The notes: a model not told the origin generated them from the letters alone. A stretch of 60,750 nt of DNA from Alphaproteobacteria bacterium (GCA_018650465.1 JABIFY010000109.1:1-60750); one strand, 5' to 3'. Shown: positions 44,245 through 53,454, counted from the stretch's first letter. A program made the numbers and translations.

Positions 44245-45342
44245 TCAGGCTTTTACCTGTTCTGTGAGGGCGACCAGCACAGCGTCGGTATCTTCCGCCT
44301 GGCCGATGCCTATCCGCAAGCAGCCGTCTTCATCGGGCCAGGGCAGGGATGAAATCATGATGTTTTTGGCGGCCAGGGCGTCAACATATTGGCTGGCCGG
44401 ACCGATGGATCGCGCCATCAGGAAGTTGGCTTGTGATTCATAGGGTTTGAAACCCAAAGCACGCAGACCTTCAGCCAGGCGCTCTCGTTCGGCGATGACA
44501 GTCTCCAGGGTGTTGGCCAGGTATTCATCATCATCCAAAGCCGCCGCGGCCCCGGCCAGGGCGACCCGGTTAATGTTAAAGCCCGTGCGCAGGCTCCAGA
44601 ATGAATTGCGCAATTCTTTGGTGCTGGTGAAAGCGTAGCCAATGCGCATACCGGCCAGGCCATAGGCCTTGGAAAAACTGCGGGTGACAATCCACGGAGC
44701 ATCACGTCTCGCCAGGATGTCCAGCACGCCTTCACCAGGGACCGTTGCTGAAAACTCAAAATAGGCTTCGTCGACGACCAACAAACAATTCTTCGGGACT
44801 TCGGTGGCGGCCCGCTTCAGATCGTTGGCGCTGATCGCGGCACCGGTCGGGTTGTTGGGCGTGCAGAGATAAAAAATTCGGGTTTTGTCGCTCAATTTCT
44901 CCAGCATGGCCGGCACATCATTACCGCCATGTTGATCCACCGGCACATTGATGATTGAACCACCGGCCTGATTAATACCTGCGGCGCAGGCCGGAAAGGT
45001 CGGGGCAGGCAGGATAGCCTCGTCGCCAGGCTCGATCATCACCTGCGCGATGTGGGACAGGATTTCGGAACTGCCATTGCCAAAAGTAATACGGTCTTCG
45101 TGGATATTGTTTTTGGCCGACAAGCGACTGATCAGCGCCGTACAACCATGATCGGGATAGCGGGTAATCTCGGTCAAGGCTGTGGTCATGGCGGCTTGTG
45201 CCAGGGGTGACGGCGGCCAGGGCGATTCGTTCAGATTCAGGCGTCGAATGCCTGTGGCAAGGCGCGCCTCAGGCTCAGCGATTTCCGGCGCCTGGGAGGA
45301 TTGTAAAATATTCAGGCGCGGTAGCGTAATTTGATCAGTCAT
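44245..45342 (-). CDS. hisC: Histidinol-phosphate aminotransferase-like class I/II enzyme
   Basis: 365 residues, PLP fold type I. LNLNESPWPPSPLAQ and the RYPDHGCTALISRL stretch are the HisC N-terminal pattern. TFGNGSSEIL is the phosphate-binding loop, CTPNNPTGAAI follows, and the Schiff-base lysine is in VTRSFSKAYGLAGMRIGYA. HisC and its Cobc-like paralogues (such as CobD-type) overlap in sequence. Because the histidine operon is not here, this could be a paralogue acting on another imidazole or aromatic substrate. Confidence 0.85.
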   Translation of the reverse strand: MTDQITLPRLNILQSSQAPEIAEPEARLATGIRRLNLNESPWPPSPLAQAAMTTALTEITRYPDHGCTALISRLSAKNNIHEDRITFGNGSSEILSHIAQVMIEPGDEAILPAPTFPACAAGINQAGGSIINVPVDQHGGNDVPAMLEKLSDKTRIFYLCTPNNPTGAAISANDLKRAATEVPKNCLLVVDEAYFEFSATVPGEGVLDILARRDAPWIVTRSFSKAYGLAGMRIGYAFTSTKELRNSFWSLRTGFNINRVALAGAAAALDDDEYLANTLETVIAERERLAEGLRALGFKPYESQANFLMARSIGPASQYVDALAAKNIMISSLPWPDEDGCLRIGIGQAEDTDAVLVALTEQVKA

Positions 45343-45367
45343 ATGCCGTTAGTCTCTGTGCCTGAGC

Positions 45368-45976
45368 TTAAGTGTGGTTCCAGTCGTCGGGATTTTCCGA
45401 ATTGTTGGGGGACAGGCCAATGACGTCACCGGCGGTGCTGCAGCCCAGACCCAGGACGGTCCTGTTGGCATAATTGAAATAGGCCGAGACCTGGTTGATC
45501 TCCAGAATCTGACCATCATCATAGCCCACATCCCGCAGCTCCTGGATCGTGGCTTCTGTAACCTCCGTCGGATGCCGGGTCAGGGTCTGGGCATATTTCA
45601 GGGCCAGGCTTTCCTTGGCATCAAAGGGGCCACCATCGAGGCGGGCGTTATCCAGGGCCACGCGAATGGCGTCAGATTTTGCATCGTCATTGATCAGTCG
45701 GCGCATGCCCTGAAAGTGATGGTCGACACAATAGTCACAGGTGTTCAGCAGACTGACCCAGACACCGATGGCTTCCAAAAACCATTTTGGGATGGTGTTG
45801 CCGGTATGGTGCAGGACATACTTATAGATCGCCATATGCCCTTCCATGGTGTGTGGGCGCAGGCTGTGCGACATCATGATATTGTCGACATTATTATCCG
45901 GTCCCTTGACCCGATCATAAAGCTGTTTCAAACGGCCATCAGCTTCGTCATAGGGAACGGTTTTTATCCAGGTCAT
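45368..45976 (-). CDS. Carboxymuconolactone-decarboxylase/AhpD-like family protein
   Basis: 202 residues, all helical. The redox/active motif NTCDYCVDHHFQGM has the AhpD-like C-x-x-C and following His, typical of peroxidase-related alkylhydroperoxidase-like proteins rather than true decarboxylases. It lies 25 bp upstream of hisC-like DNA on the same strand, so it may be co-transcribed. Probable thiol-dependent peroxide or alkyl hydroperoxide role; the substrate is unknown. Confidence 0.83.
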   Translation of the reverse strand: MTWIKTVPYDEADGRLKQLYDRVKGPDNNVDNIMMSHSLRPHTMEGHMAIYKYVLHHTGNTIPKWFLEAIGVWVSLLNTCDYCVDHHFQGMRRLINDDAKSDAIRVALDNARLDGGPFDAKESLALKYAQTLTRHPTEVTEATIQELRDVGYDDGQILEINQVSAYFNYANRTVLGLGCSTAGDVIGLSPNNSENPDDWNHT

Positions 45977-45998
45977 TTGTGGAACCTTTAATCGGGGG

Positions 45999-46550
45999 TC
46001 AGAATGTTTGCGGAAGGTCTTTCAGGCGGGGGTGGGCAGCATCTTTTTCCGACACCAGGGCGTCGTCGATTGAAACCGGCCAGTTGATATTCAAGGCAGG
46101 ATCACACCACAACAGACCCTTGTAAAGGTCGGGGGTATAATGATCAGACATTTTGTAGGTGACTTCTGAATCATCTTCCAGGGTGCAAAAACCATGGGCG
46201 AAGCCATCCGGGATCAAGACACATTTTGGTTCAGCGGCGGAAAGTTCAAAGCTGATATGTTGTGCAAAGGTTGCTGAGTTCGCTCGCAAGTCAACGATGA
46301 CATCAAAGACCCGACCGCGAATAACCCGTACGATTTTGCTTTGCGCGTGGGGTGGTAGCTGGAAATGCAGACCGCGCACGACGCCAGCCTTTGCCGAATG
46401 GGACCAGGAATCTTGCACAAAAACTGTGTCGATGCCCAAGGCTGCAAAGGACCTGGCATCAAATGTTTCGGCAAAACTGCCACGCCCGTCGGCAAAGACA
46501 TCCAGATGGATGATTTTCACGCCTGACAGTTCTGTCTCCTCAACCTGCAT
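45999..46550 (-). CDS. dTDP-4-dehydrorhamnose 3,5-epimerase-like protein
   Basis: 183 residues from ATG 46550, preceded by AGGAGAAG; a longer in-frame start would extend into the epimerase gene. It has the RmlC cupin fold: the catalytic His is in VVRGLHFQLPPHAQSKIVRVIRG, and VYDV-equivalent FDVIVDLRA follows. IPDGFAHGF and YKMSDHYTPDLYKG supply the Tyr region. It belongs to a three-gene sugar set with the epimerase and RfbH-like genes, starting 10 bp inside the former. Confidence 0.87.
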   Translation of the reverse strand: MQVEETELSGVKIIHLDVFADGRGSFAETFDARSFAALGIDTVFVQDSWSHSAKAGVVRGLHFQLPPHAQSKIVRVIRGRVFDVIVDLRANSATFAQHISFELSAAEPKCVLIPDGFAHGFCTLEDDSEVTYKMSDHYTPDLYKGLLWCDPALNINWPVSIDDALVSEKDAAHPRLKDLPQTF

Positions 46551-47466
46551 TTTGTTCTTCTCCTGACAGGAACCGACGCACACCTTCCGCCAGGCGTACT
46601 TGTGGCTGCCAGCCCGGCAGCACAGGGCCTTCCCACGGCGGAGTGGGGGTGCGAGGCGGTACAGCATAAACGCCATAATTGGCCGTAATCGACTGGCCCT
46701 TTTCCTGCTCGAATGTTTTGATCACGTCGGCCAACGTTGAACGTAGCGGACTGCGGATCGCCCAGGGACCACCGTCGATGTTTTCCTGAACTGTGTGCAG
46801 CATGGCGTCGACAACGTCTTCGACAAAGACCAGGTCCATGATCGTATCAGCGGCGACCAGATCAAGTGGTTTGTTGGCGGCTTGGGCATCCCGGATCGCA
46901 CCCATCAGCTTGGCCCGCCAGTCGCCAGGGCCATAAACGTCATACAGGATTAGCGTCGTTGAACTGATGCCATGGGCGTCGCTGTAATAATCGATAATTT
47001 TTTCAAAGGCCTGCTTGGTGGCGGCATAAAGATTGGTCGGCAGGTAACTGTCACTGTTGTGAAACTGAAAAAAGGTGCCGAGATTAATCAGCCGTTTGAC
47101 GTCCGTTGCGCGCATGGCCTCCAGCAACTGTGTGCCAAACAATATGTTATCTGCGATCAGGTCAGAAATCTGTGCCGGGCTATGATCGCGCAAATAATTT
47201 GTTGCCAGATGAAAAACTGTCGATGGTTGGGCCTCGGCCACAATGTCGATCAGGTTTTCGCTGCTGCCGTCATGTTCATGAAAAACAGGCGTGCCGGGTA
47301 ACCCATCAAGGCGGCTACGGTCGGAACCAGGCCGAACCACAATGTGAACGCTGGCCCCTTTGGCCAGCAGACGCGCAGCCAGACGGCGGCCCAGATAACT
47401 GGTACCGCCGGTGATCAAAACTCGGTCAGTGCTTGTCTGCAAGGGATTTAAAGACATCGAAGACAT
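46540..47466 (-). CDS. NAD-dependent nucleotide-sugar epimerase/dehydratase
   Basis: 308 residues, extended short-chain dehydrogenase fold. Cofactor motif ITGGTSYLGRRLA and catalytic Tyr-Lys in LYAATKQAF. A Thr/Ser partner is in LGTFFQ. The start (47466, or ATG 47457 without the first three residues) overlaps the upstream RfbH-like gene by up to 41 bp. It probably makes the keto-sugar used by the 3-dehydratase-like enzyme, or reduces its product. Confidence 0.87.
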   Translation of the reverse strand: MSSMSLNPLQTSTDRVLITGGTSYLGRRLAARLLAKGASVHIVVRPGSDRSRLDGLPGTPVFHEHDGSSENLIDIVAEAQPSTVFHLATNYLRDHSPAQISDLIADNILFGTQLLEAMRATDVKRLINLGTFFQFHNSDSYLPTNLYAATKQAFEKIIDYYSDAHGISSTTLILYDVYGPGDWRAKLMGAIRDAQAANKPLDLVAADTIMDLVFVEDVVDAMLHTVQENIDGGPWAIRSPLRSTLADVIKTFEQEKGQSITANYGVYAVPPRTPTPPWEGPVLPGWQPQVRLAEGVRRFLSGEEQNAG

Positions 47467-48622
47467 AATTCATTTGCTCTGCATCCAGCCCCTGGTGACA
47501 GCCCAGCAGAATACCGCCCTGCATAACCTGATCCGCATTGGGATAACCGGCAGGATCGGCCTTGTGTACGATGTTGGCAAAACCGGGCTGGCGCAGGATG
47601 TTGCCGGTGAACACGGTCCGGGTCTGGACGTTGTTGCTTTCGAAATGGATTTGCAATTCACGCCGGGTGAAGGGCGCGTCCGGGCGCACAATCAACGGCA
47701 CCGCCAACCAGTTGGTTCGGGTCTCAGGTTGTTGGCGCGGCAGGATGAACCATTTTTCATATTCGGCAAAAAAGTTGCGCATGGCCGCAAAGTTATTTTG
47801 ACGCCGTGAGCCATAATCATCCAGCCGATCCAGCTGCACCAGGCCAAAAGCTGCCGATATTTCAGACGGCTGAAAGTTGTAGCCGATATCACCAAAGACA
47901 AATTTTGAATCATATTCGATGCCATCGACCTGTACACCAAAGCGGTCTTCGATGGCCTCTGATTCGCCTACCAGGCTGGATTGGCGTCCCCAACCGCGCA
48001 ATTGTTTGGCTTTGCGGTAGCAGTCGTCGTCGTTGAAACAAACCATGCCGCCAAAGCCAGCACCCGTCATGACGTGCGAGGCATAAAAGCTGGTGGTGGA
48101 GATATCAGACAAGGTGCCCGTGGGTTTTCCCTTGTACAAATTACCAATCGTATCGGCGCTGTCTTCGATGGTACGCAAGCCGTGTTTGTCGGCGATTTCT
48201 TTTATTCGCCCCCAGTTGGCCAGATTGCCGATCAGATTGGGGATCATCATGGCCTTTGTCTTGTCCGTGATCATGCGTTCGATCTGTTCCGGATCAATGA
48301 CATAAGTGTCTGGTTCCACATCGACAAAAGCCGGGATCAAACCTTGCTGAACCAGCGGGGCGACGGTCGTCGAAAAAGTCAGGGCCGGGGTAATAACTTC
48401 GTCACCGGCATCCAGGCCCAAACTGGCCATGGCCAGGGTATTGGCGGAGGAGCCTGAATTCACCATCAAGCCGTTGGATTTACCAAATTTTTCGGAAACG
48501 CGTTGTTCGAATTGCTTGACCGAGGGGCCATCCATCAGGGTCAGGGATTTGTCCCGCAGAACCCTGGTTACAGCTTCAATTTCCTCATCGCCATAAATGG
48601 CTTCAGCATAATAAACGCGCAC
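47426..48622 (-). CDS. DegT/DnrJ-family 3-dehydratase-like enzyme (RfbH type)
   Basis: 398 residues from GTG 48622 (AGAGG upstream). An in-frame ATG at 48838 would extend it through the palindrome at 48772, which looks intergenic. It has the fold of DegT-type PLP sugar aminotransferases, with MVNSGSSANTLAM and TIEDSADTIGNLYKGK. The lysine that normally binds PLP (SF-x-P-T-K) is replaced by His183 (SFYASHVMTGAG). This is the hallmark of PMP-dependent 3-dehydratases such as RfbH/AscC, which deoxygenate CDP-6-deoxy sugars. With the epimerases it would make a 3,6-dideoxy sugar for surface polysaccharide. Confidence 0.85.
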   Translation of the reverse strand: MRVYYAEAIYGDEEIEAVTRVLRDKSLTLMDGPSVKQFEQRVSEKFGKSNGLMVNSGSSANTLAMASLGLDAGDEVITPALTFSTTVAPLVQQGLIPAFVDVEPDTYVIDPEQIERMITDKTKAMMIPNLIGNLANWGRIKEIADKHGLRTIEDSADTIGNLYKGKPTGTLSDISTTSFYASHVMTGAGFGGMVCFNDDDCYRKAKQLRGWGRQSSLVGESEAIEDRFGVQVDGIEYDSKFVFGDIGYNFQPSEISAAFGLVQLDRLDDYGSRRQNNFAAMRNFFAEYEKWFILPRQQPETRTNWLAVPLIVRPDAPFTRRELQIHFESNNVQTRTVFTGNILRQPGFANIVHKADPAGYPNADQVMQGGILLGCHQGLDAEQMNYVFDVFKSLADKH

Positions 48623-48771
48623 AAAGGGCCTCTTTTCAAATCGGGAATGTAACGTCGTATTGTGGCAGCAATTGCCAGCTGATAACATGTTTTCTTGTCC
48701 GCCAGCAAATGCATTTGCGCATAATTTGACAGGGACTGCAAAGGGCCGCCATGACCGCCCCGCAGCCCAGG

Positions 48772-48796
48772 GCGATTCCGGCTTAATCGGAATCGC
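48772..48796. repeat. Small palindrome, variant copy 2
   Basis: GCGATTCCG, 7-nt loop GCTTAAT, CGGAATCGC. Same architecture (9-bp arms, 7-nt loop) as the elements at 29529 and 48844. It lies 72 bp from the third copy, upstream of the sugar operon. Confidence 0.7.
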
Positions 48797-48843
48797 TACA
48801 GTTTTGATATTTTGACTCATACCTTGGGTTTGAAGCAACGCCG

Positions 48844-48866
48844 CGTTTCCGTTAAACTCGGAAACG
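48844..48866. repeat. Small palindrome, copy 3
   Basis: CGTTTCCG, 7-nt loop TTAAACT, CGGAAACG. The arms are identical to the copy at 29529. It is followed by TTCTA and lies between the sugar operon and the GST-like gene. Confidence 0.7.
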
Positions 48867-48897
48867 TTCTACCAACCCCGAATACAGGAATATATGA

Positions 48898-49809
48898 ATG
48901 TCTGACTTGATTTTGCACCACTATGATGGCTCTCCTTTTGCGGAAAAGGTCCGCACCATGATGGGCCTCAAGGGCCTGGCCTGGCAGTCGGTGGACATTC
49001 CCATGATCATGCCCAAACCAGACCTCATGCCGCTAACCGGTGGCTATCGTAAAACGCCCGTCCTGCAAATCGGGGCTGATATCTATTGTGATACGCGCCT
49101 GATCGCGGACGTGCTGGAAGCCCACAAGCCTGACCCTTCCTTTTATGCCACGGGCGGTATCGGCCTGAACAAGGCGATTGAGACCTGGGCAGATGAGCAC
49201 ATGTTCTGGCCAGCCGTGGGCTTCATGCTGGGGTGTTTCGCTGACAAGCTGCCCATGGCCTTTCACGAAGACCGTGCTGCCATGCGCGGTGCCAAGCCGA
49301 ATGTCGAGGCTGCCGTAAAAGCGGTTCCTGTGGCCATGGAGAAACTTCAGGCCCATCTTGCTTTGCTGGAAGACATGCTGGCGGACGGGCGGGATTATTT
49401 GTTGGGTGCCGCCGCTGGTCTGGCTGATCTGGCTGCCTATCATTGTGTCTGGTCTATCGGGCGGTCGGGCAAAACCCGTGTAGCCCTGGAACCTTTTCCA
49501 AAAACCGATGCCTGGCTGGCCCGCATGATGGACATCGGCCACGGTGACAAAACTGATCTGGACTCGAAAGCAGCCCTGGAAATTGCCGCCAAGGCAACGC
49601 CTGCCGACATTTCCCCGATTGATGCCGTTGCCGGACCTGCCCTTGGATCACAGGTTATGGTTGGCACCGAAGACCGGGTCCCTGAGCCGGTCGCCGGAGA
49701 ACTGGTCATTTCAACCGGATCTGAAATCGCTGTGCGCCGCCAAACAGATGACCTGGGTGAGTTGGTCGTGCACTTCCCGCGTCTGGGTTATTACATCAAG
49801 GCGGTTTGA
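48898..49809 (+). CDS. Glutathione S-transferase-like protein with C-terminal extension
   Basis: 303 residues from ATG 48898 (AGGA at 48886). The N-terminal thioredoxin-like half has LILHHYDGSPFAEKVRTMMGLKGLAWQSVDIPM and the cis-Pro loop RKTPVLQIGADIYCDT. The helical domain has EDMLADGRDYLLGAAAGLADLAAYHC. About 80 residues beyond the usual GST length form a strand-rich tail I cannot assign. Function unknown. Confidence 0.8.
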   Translation: MSDLILHHYDGSPFAEKVRTMMGLKGLAWQSVDIPMIMPKPDLMPLTGGYRKTPVLQIGADIYCDTRLIADVLEAHKPDPSFYATGGIGLNKAIETWADEHMFWPAVGFMLGCFADKLPMAFHEDRAAMRGAKPNVEAAVKAVPVAMEKLQAHLALLEDMLADGRDYLLGAAAGLADLAAYHCVWSIGRSGKTRVALEPFPKTDAWLARMMDIGHGDKTDLDSKAALEIAAKATPADISPIDAVAGPALGSQVMVGTEDRVPEPVAGELVISTGSEIAVRRQTDDLGELVVHFPRLGYYIKAV

Positions 49810-49865
49810 GGCGGCAATCGATCGCATTTTGGAAAGCCGGGACAGGAAATCGGAATTAAACTCTT

Positions 49866-49965
49866 CGTCACCCCGCACTTGATGCGGGGTCTACGCCTAT
49901 GTTGCTATGCACAATGCATCTCAATTGAACCGAGGCATGGACCCCGCATCAAGTGCGGGGTGACG
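49866..49965. repeat. Long palindromic element with perfect 26-bp arms, copy B
   Basis: The left arm CGTCACCCCGCACTTGATGC... (49866-49891) is exactly inverted at 49940-49965, with a 48-nt interior. It belongs to the widespread alphaproteobacterial CGTCA-CCCCGG-CTTGA-CCGGGGTC family and resembles the element at 37836. It occupies much of the gene-free 49810-50059 gap. Confidence 0.85.
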
Positions 49966-50059
49966 GAAAAATTTTGGTAAGGTCTACCGTAACTAACCGA
50001 AGCCTGAAGGCGAAATCAAACCAACTTGATTTGAGCTGTTCAGTGAAATCTGGCCCCCC

Positions 50060-50998
50060 CTAGCCCCCCGTTGCCACCAACACCACGCCGGTAAACACAA
50101 GCACAACTGTGATGACCTTGCTGAGGGTGATTTGTTCTCGTCGAAAGACAAAAATCGTCAGCAGCAAGGCAATGACCGGCGTGATTGAGGCAATGGGAAT
50201 AACCTCGATGATCTGGCCCTCTTGCAGGGCTGCATTTATCGACAGGGCAGCGATGGCATTCAGGATACCCGCCAGTAAAAACCACCCCATGCCAGGGCTG
50301 CGCGGGTTAAACCTGTGTCCGCGGGCCTTGAAAAAAGTGACGGCAAGCACGCAGGAAACGGTCGCACTGACCAGGGCCGCGTAATAGGGACTTGAGACAT
50401 CTTCATAGCCCAGCTTGACCATAAGATGGCCCAGGGCCCGGAAAAAGGCCGCACCCAGCGGCAATAACAAGGCCCACAAGGGCCATCCGGATACGACCTT
50501 GTCATGTTTCTTGAGAGTCTGGGACAGCAATCCACCGGCGATAAAACCGATGCCGATGGCCATGGGAACGGTAATCAGTTCTGACAGGAAAACCAGACCG
50601 AAAAAGGCCCCCCACAAGGGTGACGTGGACGCCAGGGCGCTGGACAGCGTTGGCCCCAACATTCTGACAGCATTGATTGACAGGTTGGCCGATATGAAAG
50701 GCCTGAACAAACCAACAAAGGCAAATATCAACGTGGCAGAGGTCAGAAACCATGCCGGGTCCAGATAAAACGGGGCCATGGCCCAATAGATGATCGCCGT
50801 AACCGTAATATGGATGGTAGAGCCTGCCATCGGGGCGCCATGCTTCAGCCCAAGATTGGTGAACTGAACCGAAATGGCAAACAGCGTAGCTGCCGTCAAG
50901 GCGAGCAATATGGGTTGATTATCGGCAAACAACGCTGGCACGGGCGGCTGGCTTCCACAAATAAACGGCGGGAAAATCAACATACTTTGTTTGATCAT
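50060..50998 (-). CDS. EamA/DMT-family transporter
   Basis: 312 residues from ATG 50998 (a longer in-frame start at 51178 would cross the divergent flavoprotein start). About ten helices in two EamA halves, with LALTAATLFAISVQFTNLGLKHG at the N-terminus and IEVIPIASITPVIALLLTIFVFRREQ near the C-terminus. Substrate unknown. It is divergent from the TcuA-like gene and might move its substrate. Confidence 0.85.
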   Translation of the reverse strand: MIKQSMLIFPPFICGSQPPVPALFADNQPILLALTAATLFAISVQFTNLGLKHGAPMAGSTIHITVTAIIYWAMAPFYLDPAWFLTSATLIFAFVGLFRPFISANLSINAVRMLGPTLSSALASTSPLWGAFFGLVFLSELITVPMAIGIGFIAGGLLSQTLKKHDKVVSGWPLWALLLPLGAAFFRALGHLMVKLGYEDVSSPYYAALVSATVSCVLAVTFFKARGHRFNPRSPGMGWFLLAGILNAIAALSINAALQEGQIIEVIPIASITPVIALLLTIFVFRREQITLSKVITVVLVFTGVVLVATGG

Positions 50999-51070
50999 TT
51001 TCCGACAGGGGTTTGCCCCCTCGTGCTTCAAGGTCTTTAATGCAGGGATTGGAAAGTGCGAGGAAAAGTC

Positions 51071-52561
51071 ATGAGAGATACAGACGTCATTGTCATCGGA
51101 GCCGGGAATGCTGCCTTGTGTGCCGCCCTGTCCGCTGCGGATCAGGGTGCCAGGGTTGTGGTTCTGGAACGGGCCCACGAAGACGAACGCGGTGGCAATT
51201 CACGCTTTACCGCCGGGGCCATGCGCGTTGTTTACAATGGCCTGGACGATCTGCTGGAACTGATGCCCGACCTGACAGAAGAAGACCGTCTGAATGAATT
51301 TGGCCAATACACCTCCGATCAGTTCTTTGACGACATGGGTCGGATCACGGATTATCGCGCCGATCCTGACCTGGTTGAAACCCTGGTGCATGGCAGTTAT
51401 CCAGCCCTGAAATGGATGCACGGCAAGGGCGTGCGTTTCATGCCTATGTATGCCCGCCAGGCCTTCAAGACTGATGAGGGCCGCTTCCGGTTTTGGGGTG
51501 GGCTGACGGTTGAAGCCTGGGGGGGCGGCGAAGGTTTGGTTGAATCACTGCACAAGGCCGTCGCCAAACATAATATCGACGTGCGATATGGCGCCCGTGC
51601 GCTGTCCTTGTTGCAAGATGACAACGGCATTCATGGTGTACGTTTGAAGCAACTGGGCATTACGCAAGACTTGCGCGCCGGAGCAGTCGTCATTGCCGCT
51701 GGCGGATTTCAGGCCAACACCGAAATGCGCACGCGCTATCTGGGTCCGGGCTGGGATTTGGCCAAGGTGCGCGGTAGCCGCTTTAACACGGGCGATGGAA
51801 TTAATATGGCGCTGGAGGCCGGGGCCATGCCCTTTGGCAACTGGTCCGGCTGTCATTCGGTGGGCTGGGACCGCAACGCACCAGCCTTTGGTGACCTCGC
51901 TGTTGGCGATGGTTTTCAAAAGCATTCCTATCCCTTTGGCATTATCGTCAATGCCAATGGTGAACGCTTCGTTGATGAAGGGGCTGATTTCCGCAACTAC
52001 ACCTACGCCAAATATGGCGGTGAAGTTCTGAAACAGCCCGGCCAGTTTGCCTGGCAAATATTCGACGCCAAATCAGAAAGCCTGCTGCGCGACGAATATC
52101 GCATTCGGGAAATCACCAAGGTGCAATCGGATACAATAGAAGGCCTCGCCGATCAGCTGGAAGGTGTGGACAAGGCCGGTTTCCTGAAAACGGTTGCCGA
52201 CTATAACGCCGCTGTCGATCAAGCAACGCCTTTTGATCCGACGGTCAAGGATGGACGCGCAACGGAAGGCCTGGCCTTACCCAAATCGAACTGGGCCAAT
52301 CCCCTGGATACACCGCCCTTCAAGGCCTTCGCCATTACCTGCGGTATTACCTTTACCTTCGGTGGCTTGAAGGTCAGCCCGGCTGGCCAGGTCATCGATA
52401 CGGAAGGCGACGTCATTCGTGGTTTGTTCGCGGCTGGCGAACTGGTCGGTGGCTTGTTCTATGGCAACTATCCAGGTGGGTCAGGCCTGACATCGGGTGC
52501 TGTTTTTGGACGCGCCGCGGGGACATCTGCCGGGCACCTGGCGACGGGTGCCGGACTATGA
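51071..52561 (+). CDS. TcuA-like FAD-dependent dehydrogenase (fumarate-reductase flavoprotein family)
   Basis: 496 residues from ATG 51071 (AGGAAA 5 nt upstream). FAD-binding Rossmann motif VIVIGAGNAALCAALSAADQG with the acidic end VLERAHE. GGNSRFTAGAMR and WGGGEGLVESL precede the cap domain. The C-terminal FAD loop is FAAGELVGGLFYGNYPGGSGLTSGAVFGR. The pattern is that of tricarballylate dehydrogenase TcuA and relatives, which desaturate carboxylic acids. It overlaps the downstream dehydrogenase gene by ATGA (4 bp). Confidence 0.9.
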   Translation: MRDTDVIVIGAGNAALCAALSAADQGARVVVLERAHEDERGGNSRFTAGAMRVVYNGLDDLLELMPDLTEEDRLNEFGQYTSDQFFDDMGRITDYRADPDLVETLVHGSYPALKWMHGKGVRFMPMYARQAFKTDEGRFRFWGGLTVEAWGGGEGLVESLHKAVAKHNIDVRYGARALSLLQDDNGIHGVRLKQLGITQDLRAGAVVIAAGGFQANTEMRTRYLGPGWDLAKVRGSRFNTGDGINMALEAGAMPFGNWSGCHSVGWDRNAPAFGDLAVGDGFQKHSYPFGIIVNANGERFVDEGADFRNYTYAKYGGEVLKQPGQFAWQIFDAKSESLLRDEYRIREITKVQSDTIEGLADQLEGVDKAGFLKTVADYNAAVDQATPFDPTVKDGRATEGLALPKSNWANPLDTPPFKAFAITCGITFTFGGLKVSPAGQVIDTEGDVIRGLFAAGELVGGLFYGNYPGGSGLTSGAVFGRAAGTSAGHLATGAGL

Positions 52562-53454
52562 AGATTTCAAAGATTGGCTTTATTGGCTTGGGCGTGATGG
52601 GTGAACCCATGTGTCGCAACCTGGCCCGTCAATGCGGCCTGCCGGTTATGGCTTTTGATCTCAACCCGGAACCTCTTGCCCGCGCGGCCCAGGATGGTGT
52701 GGTGACGGCAACGTCCATGGCTGACCTGGTTGGCAATGCTGATGTGATCTTCCTTTCCCTGCCAGGCGGCGAACAGTTGGAAACTGTGTGCCGGGGGGCG
52801 GACGGCCTGCTGGCGCATGTGCGGATGGGTCAAACCATTGTCGATACCAGTACGTCGCCGGTCTCCCTGACACGTGAGCTGGCCGCCGAATTTCAGACCA
52901 AAGGTGTGGGCTATGCCGACGCGCCCATCGCCCGCACCCGACAAGCGGCGCAGGATGGCACCCTCAGTATTATGGTCGGTGCATCAGTTGAGCTGTTTGA
53001 CCGCCTGAAACCTCTGCTCGATTTCATGGGATCAGACGTGGCCCATTGTGGCGATGTGGGTTGTGGGCAAATCGTCAAGACGCTCAACAACATGGTGTTG
53101 ATGGAAACGGTTCAGGCCTTGTCCGAAGCCCTGACCATTGGCCAGCGTGCCGGCATGGATGGCGAGGTTTTGTTCAAGACCTTGATGAACGGCTCTGCCG
53201 ACAGCTTTGCTCTGCGTAACCATGGCATGAAGGCCATGCTGCCGGGTGTCTTTCCTGAAAAGGCCTTCTCTGTTGATTATGCCCTGAAGGATATGTCCTA
53301 TGCCCTGGACCTGGCGCACGAGACAGGTGTGGCCGCAACCGGTGCTCTGAATGCAGACGCCAGCCTGCGCAAGGCGCAGGAACTGGGTTATGGCGACAAT
53401 TATTGGCCGGTAATTGTAAAAGGAATTGCCAAAGCCATTGATGATAATCATTGA
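52558..53454 (+). CDS. Beta-hydroxyacid dehydrogenase (3-hydroxyisobutyrate dehydrogenase family)
   Basis: 298 residues, NAD(P)-dependent. N-terminal IGFIGLGVMGEPMCRNLAR is the dinucleotide motif. FLSLPGGEQLETVC and DTSTSPVSLTRELA follow. The catalytic lysine is in CGQIVKTLNNMV. It resembles 3-hydroxyisobutyrate dehydrogenase and tartronate semialdehyde reductase. It is translationally coupled to the TcuA-like gene and probably acts on its pathway product. Confidence 0.9.
   Translation: MKISKIGFIGLGVMGEPMCRNLARQCGLPVMAFDLNPEPLARAAQDGVVTATSMADLVGNADVIFLSLPGGEQLETVCRGADGLLAHVRMGQTIVDTSTSPVSLTRELAAEFQTKGVGYADAPIARTRQAAQDGTLSIMVGASVELFDRLKPLLDFMGSDVAHCGDVGCGQIVKTLNNMVLMETVQALSEALTIGQRAGMDGEVLFKTLMNGSADSFALRNHGMKAMLPGVFPEKAFSVDYALKDMSYALDLAHETGVAATGALNADASLRKAQELGYGDNYWPVIVKGIAKAIDDNH

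Noticed and set aside
48623-48838. 72-codon N-terminal extension of the RfbH-like gene
   Set aside because: It would cross a palindromic intergenic element, shows no family similarity, and the shorter GTG start has a ribosome site and normal family length.
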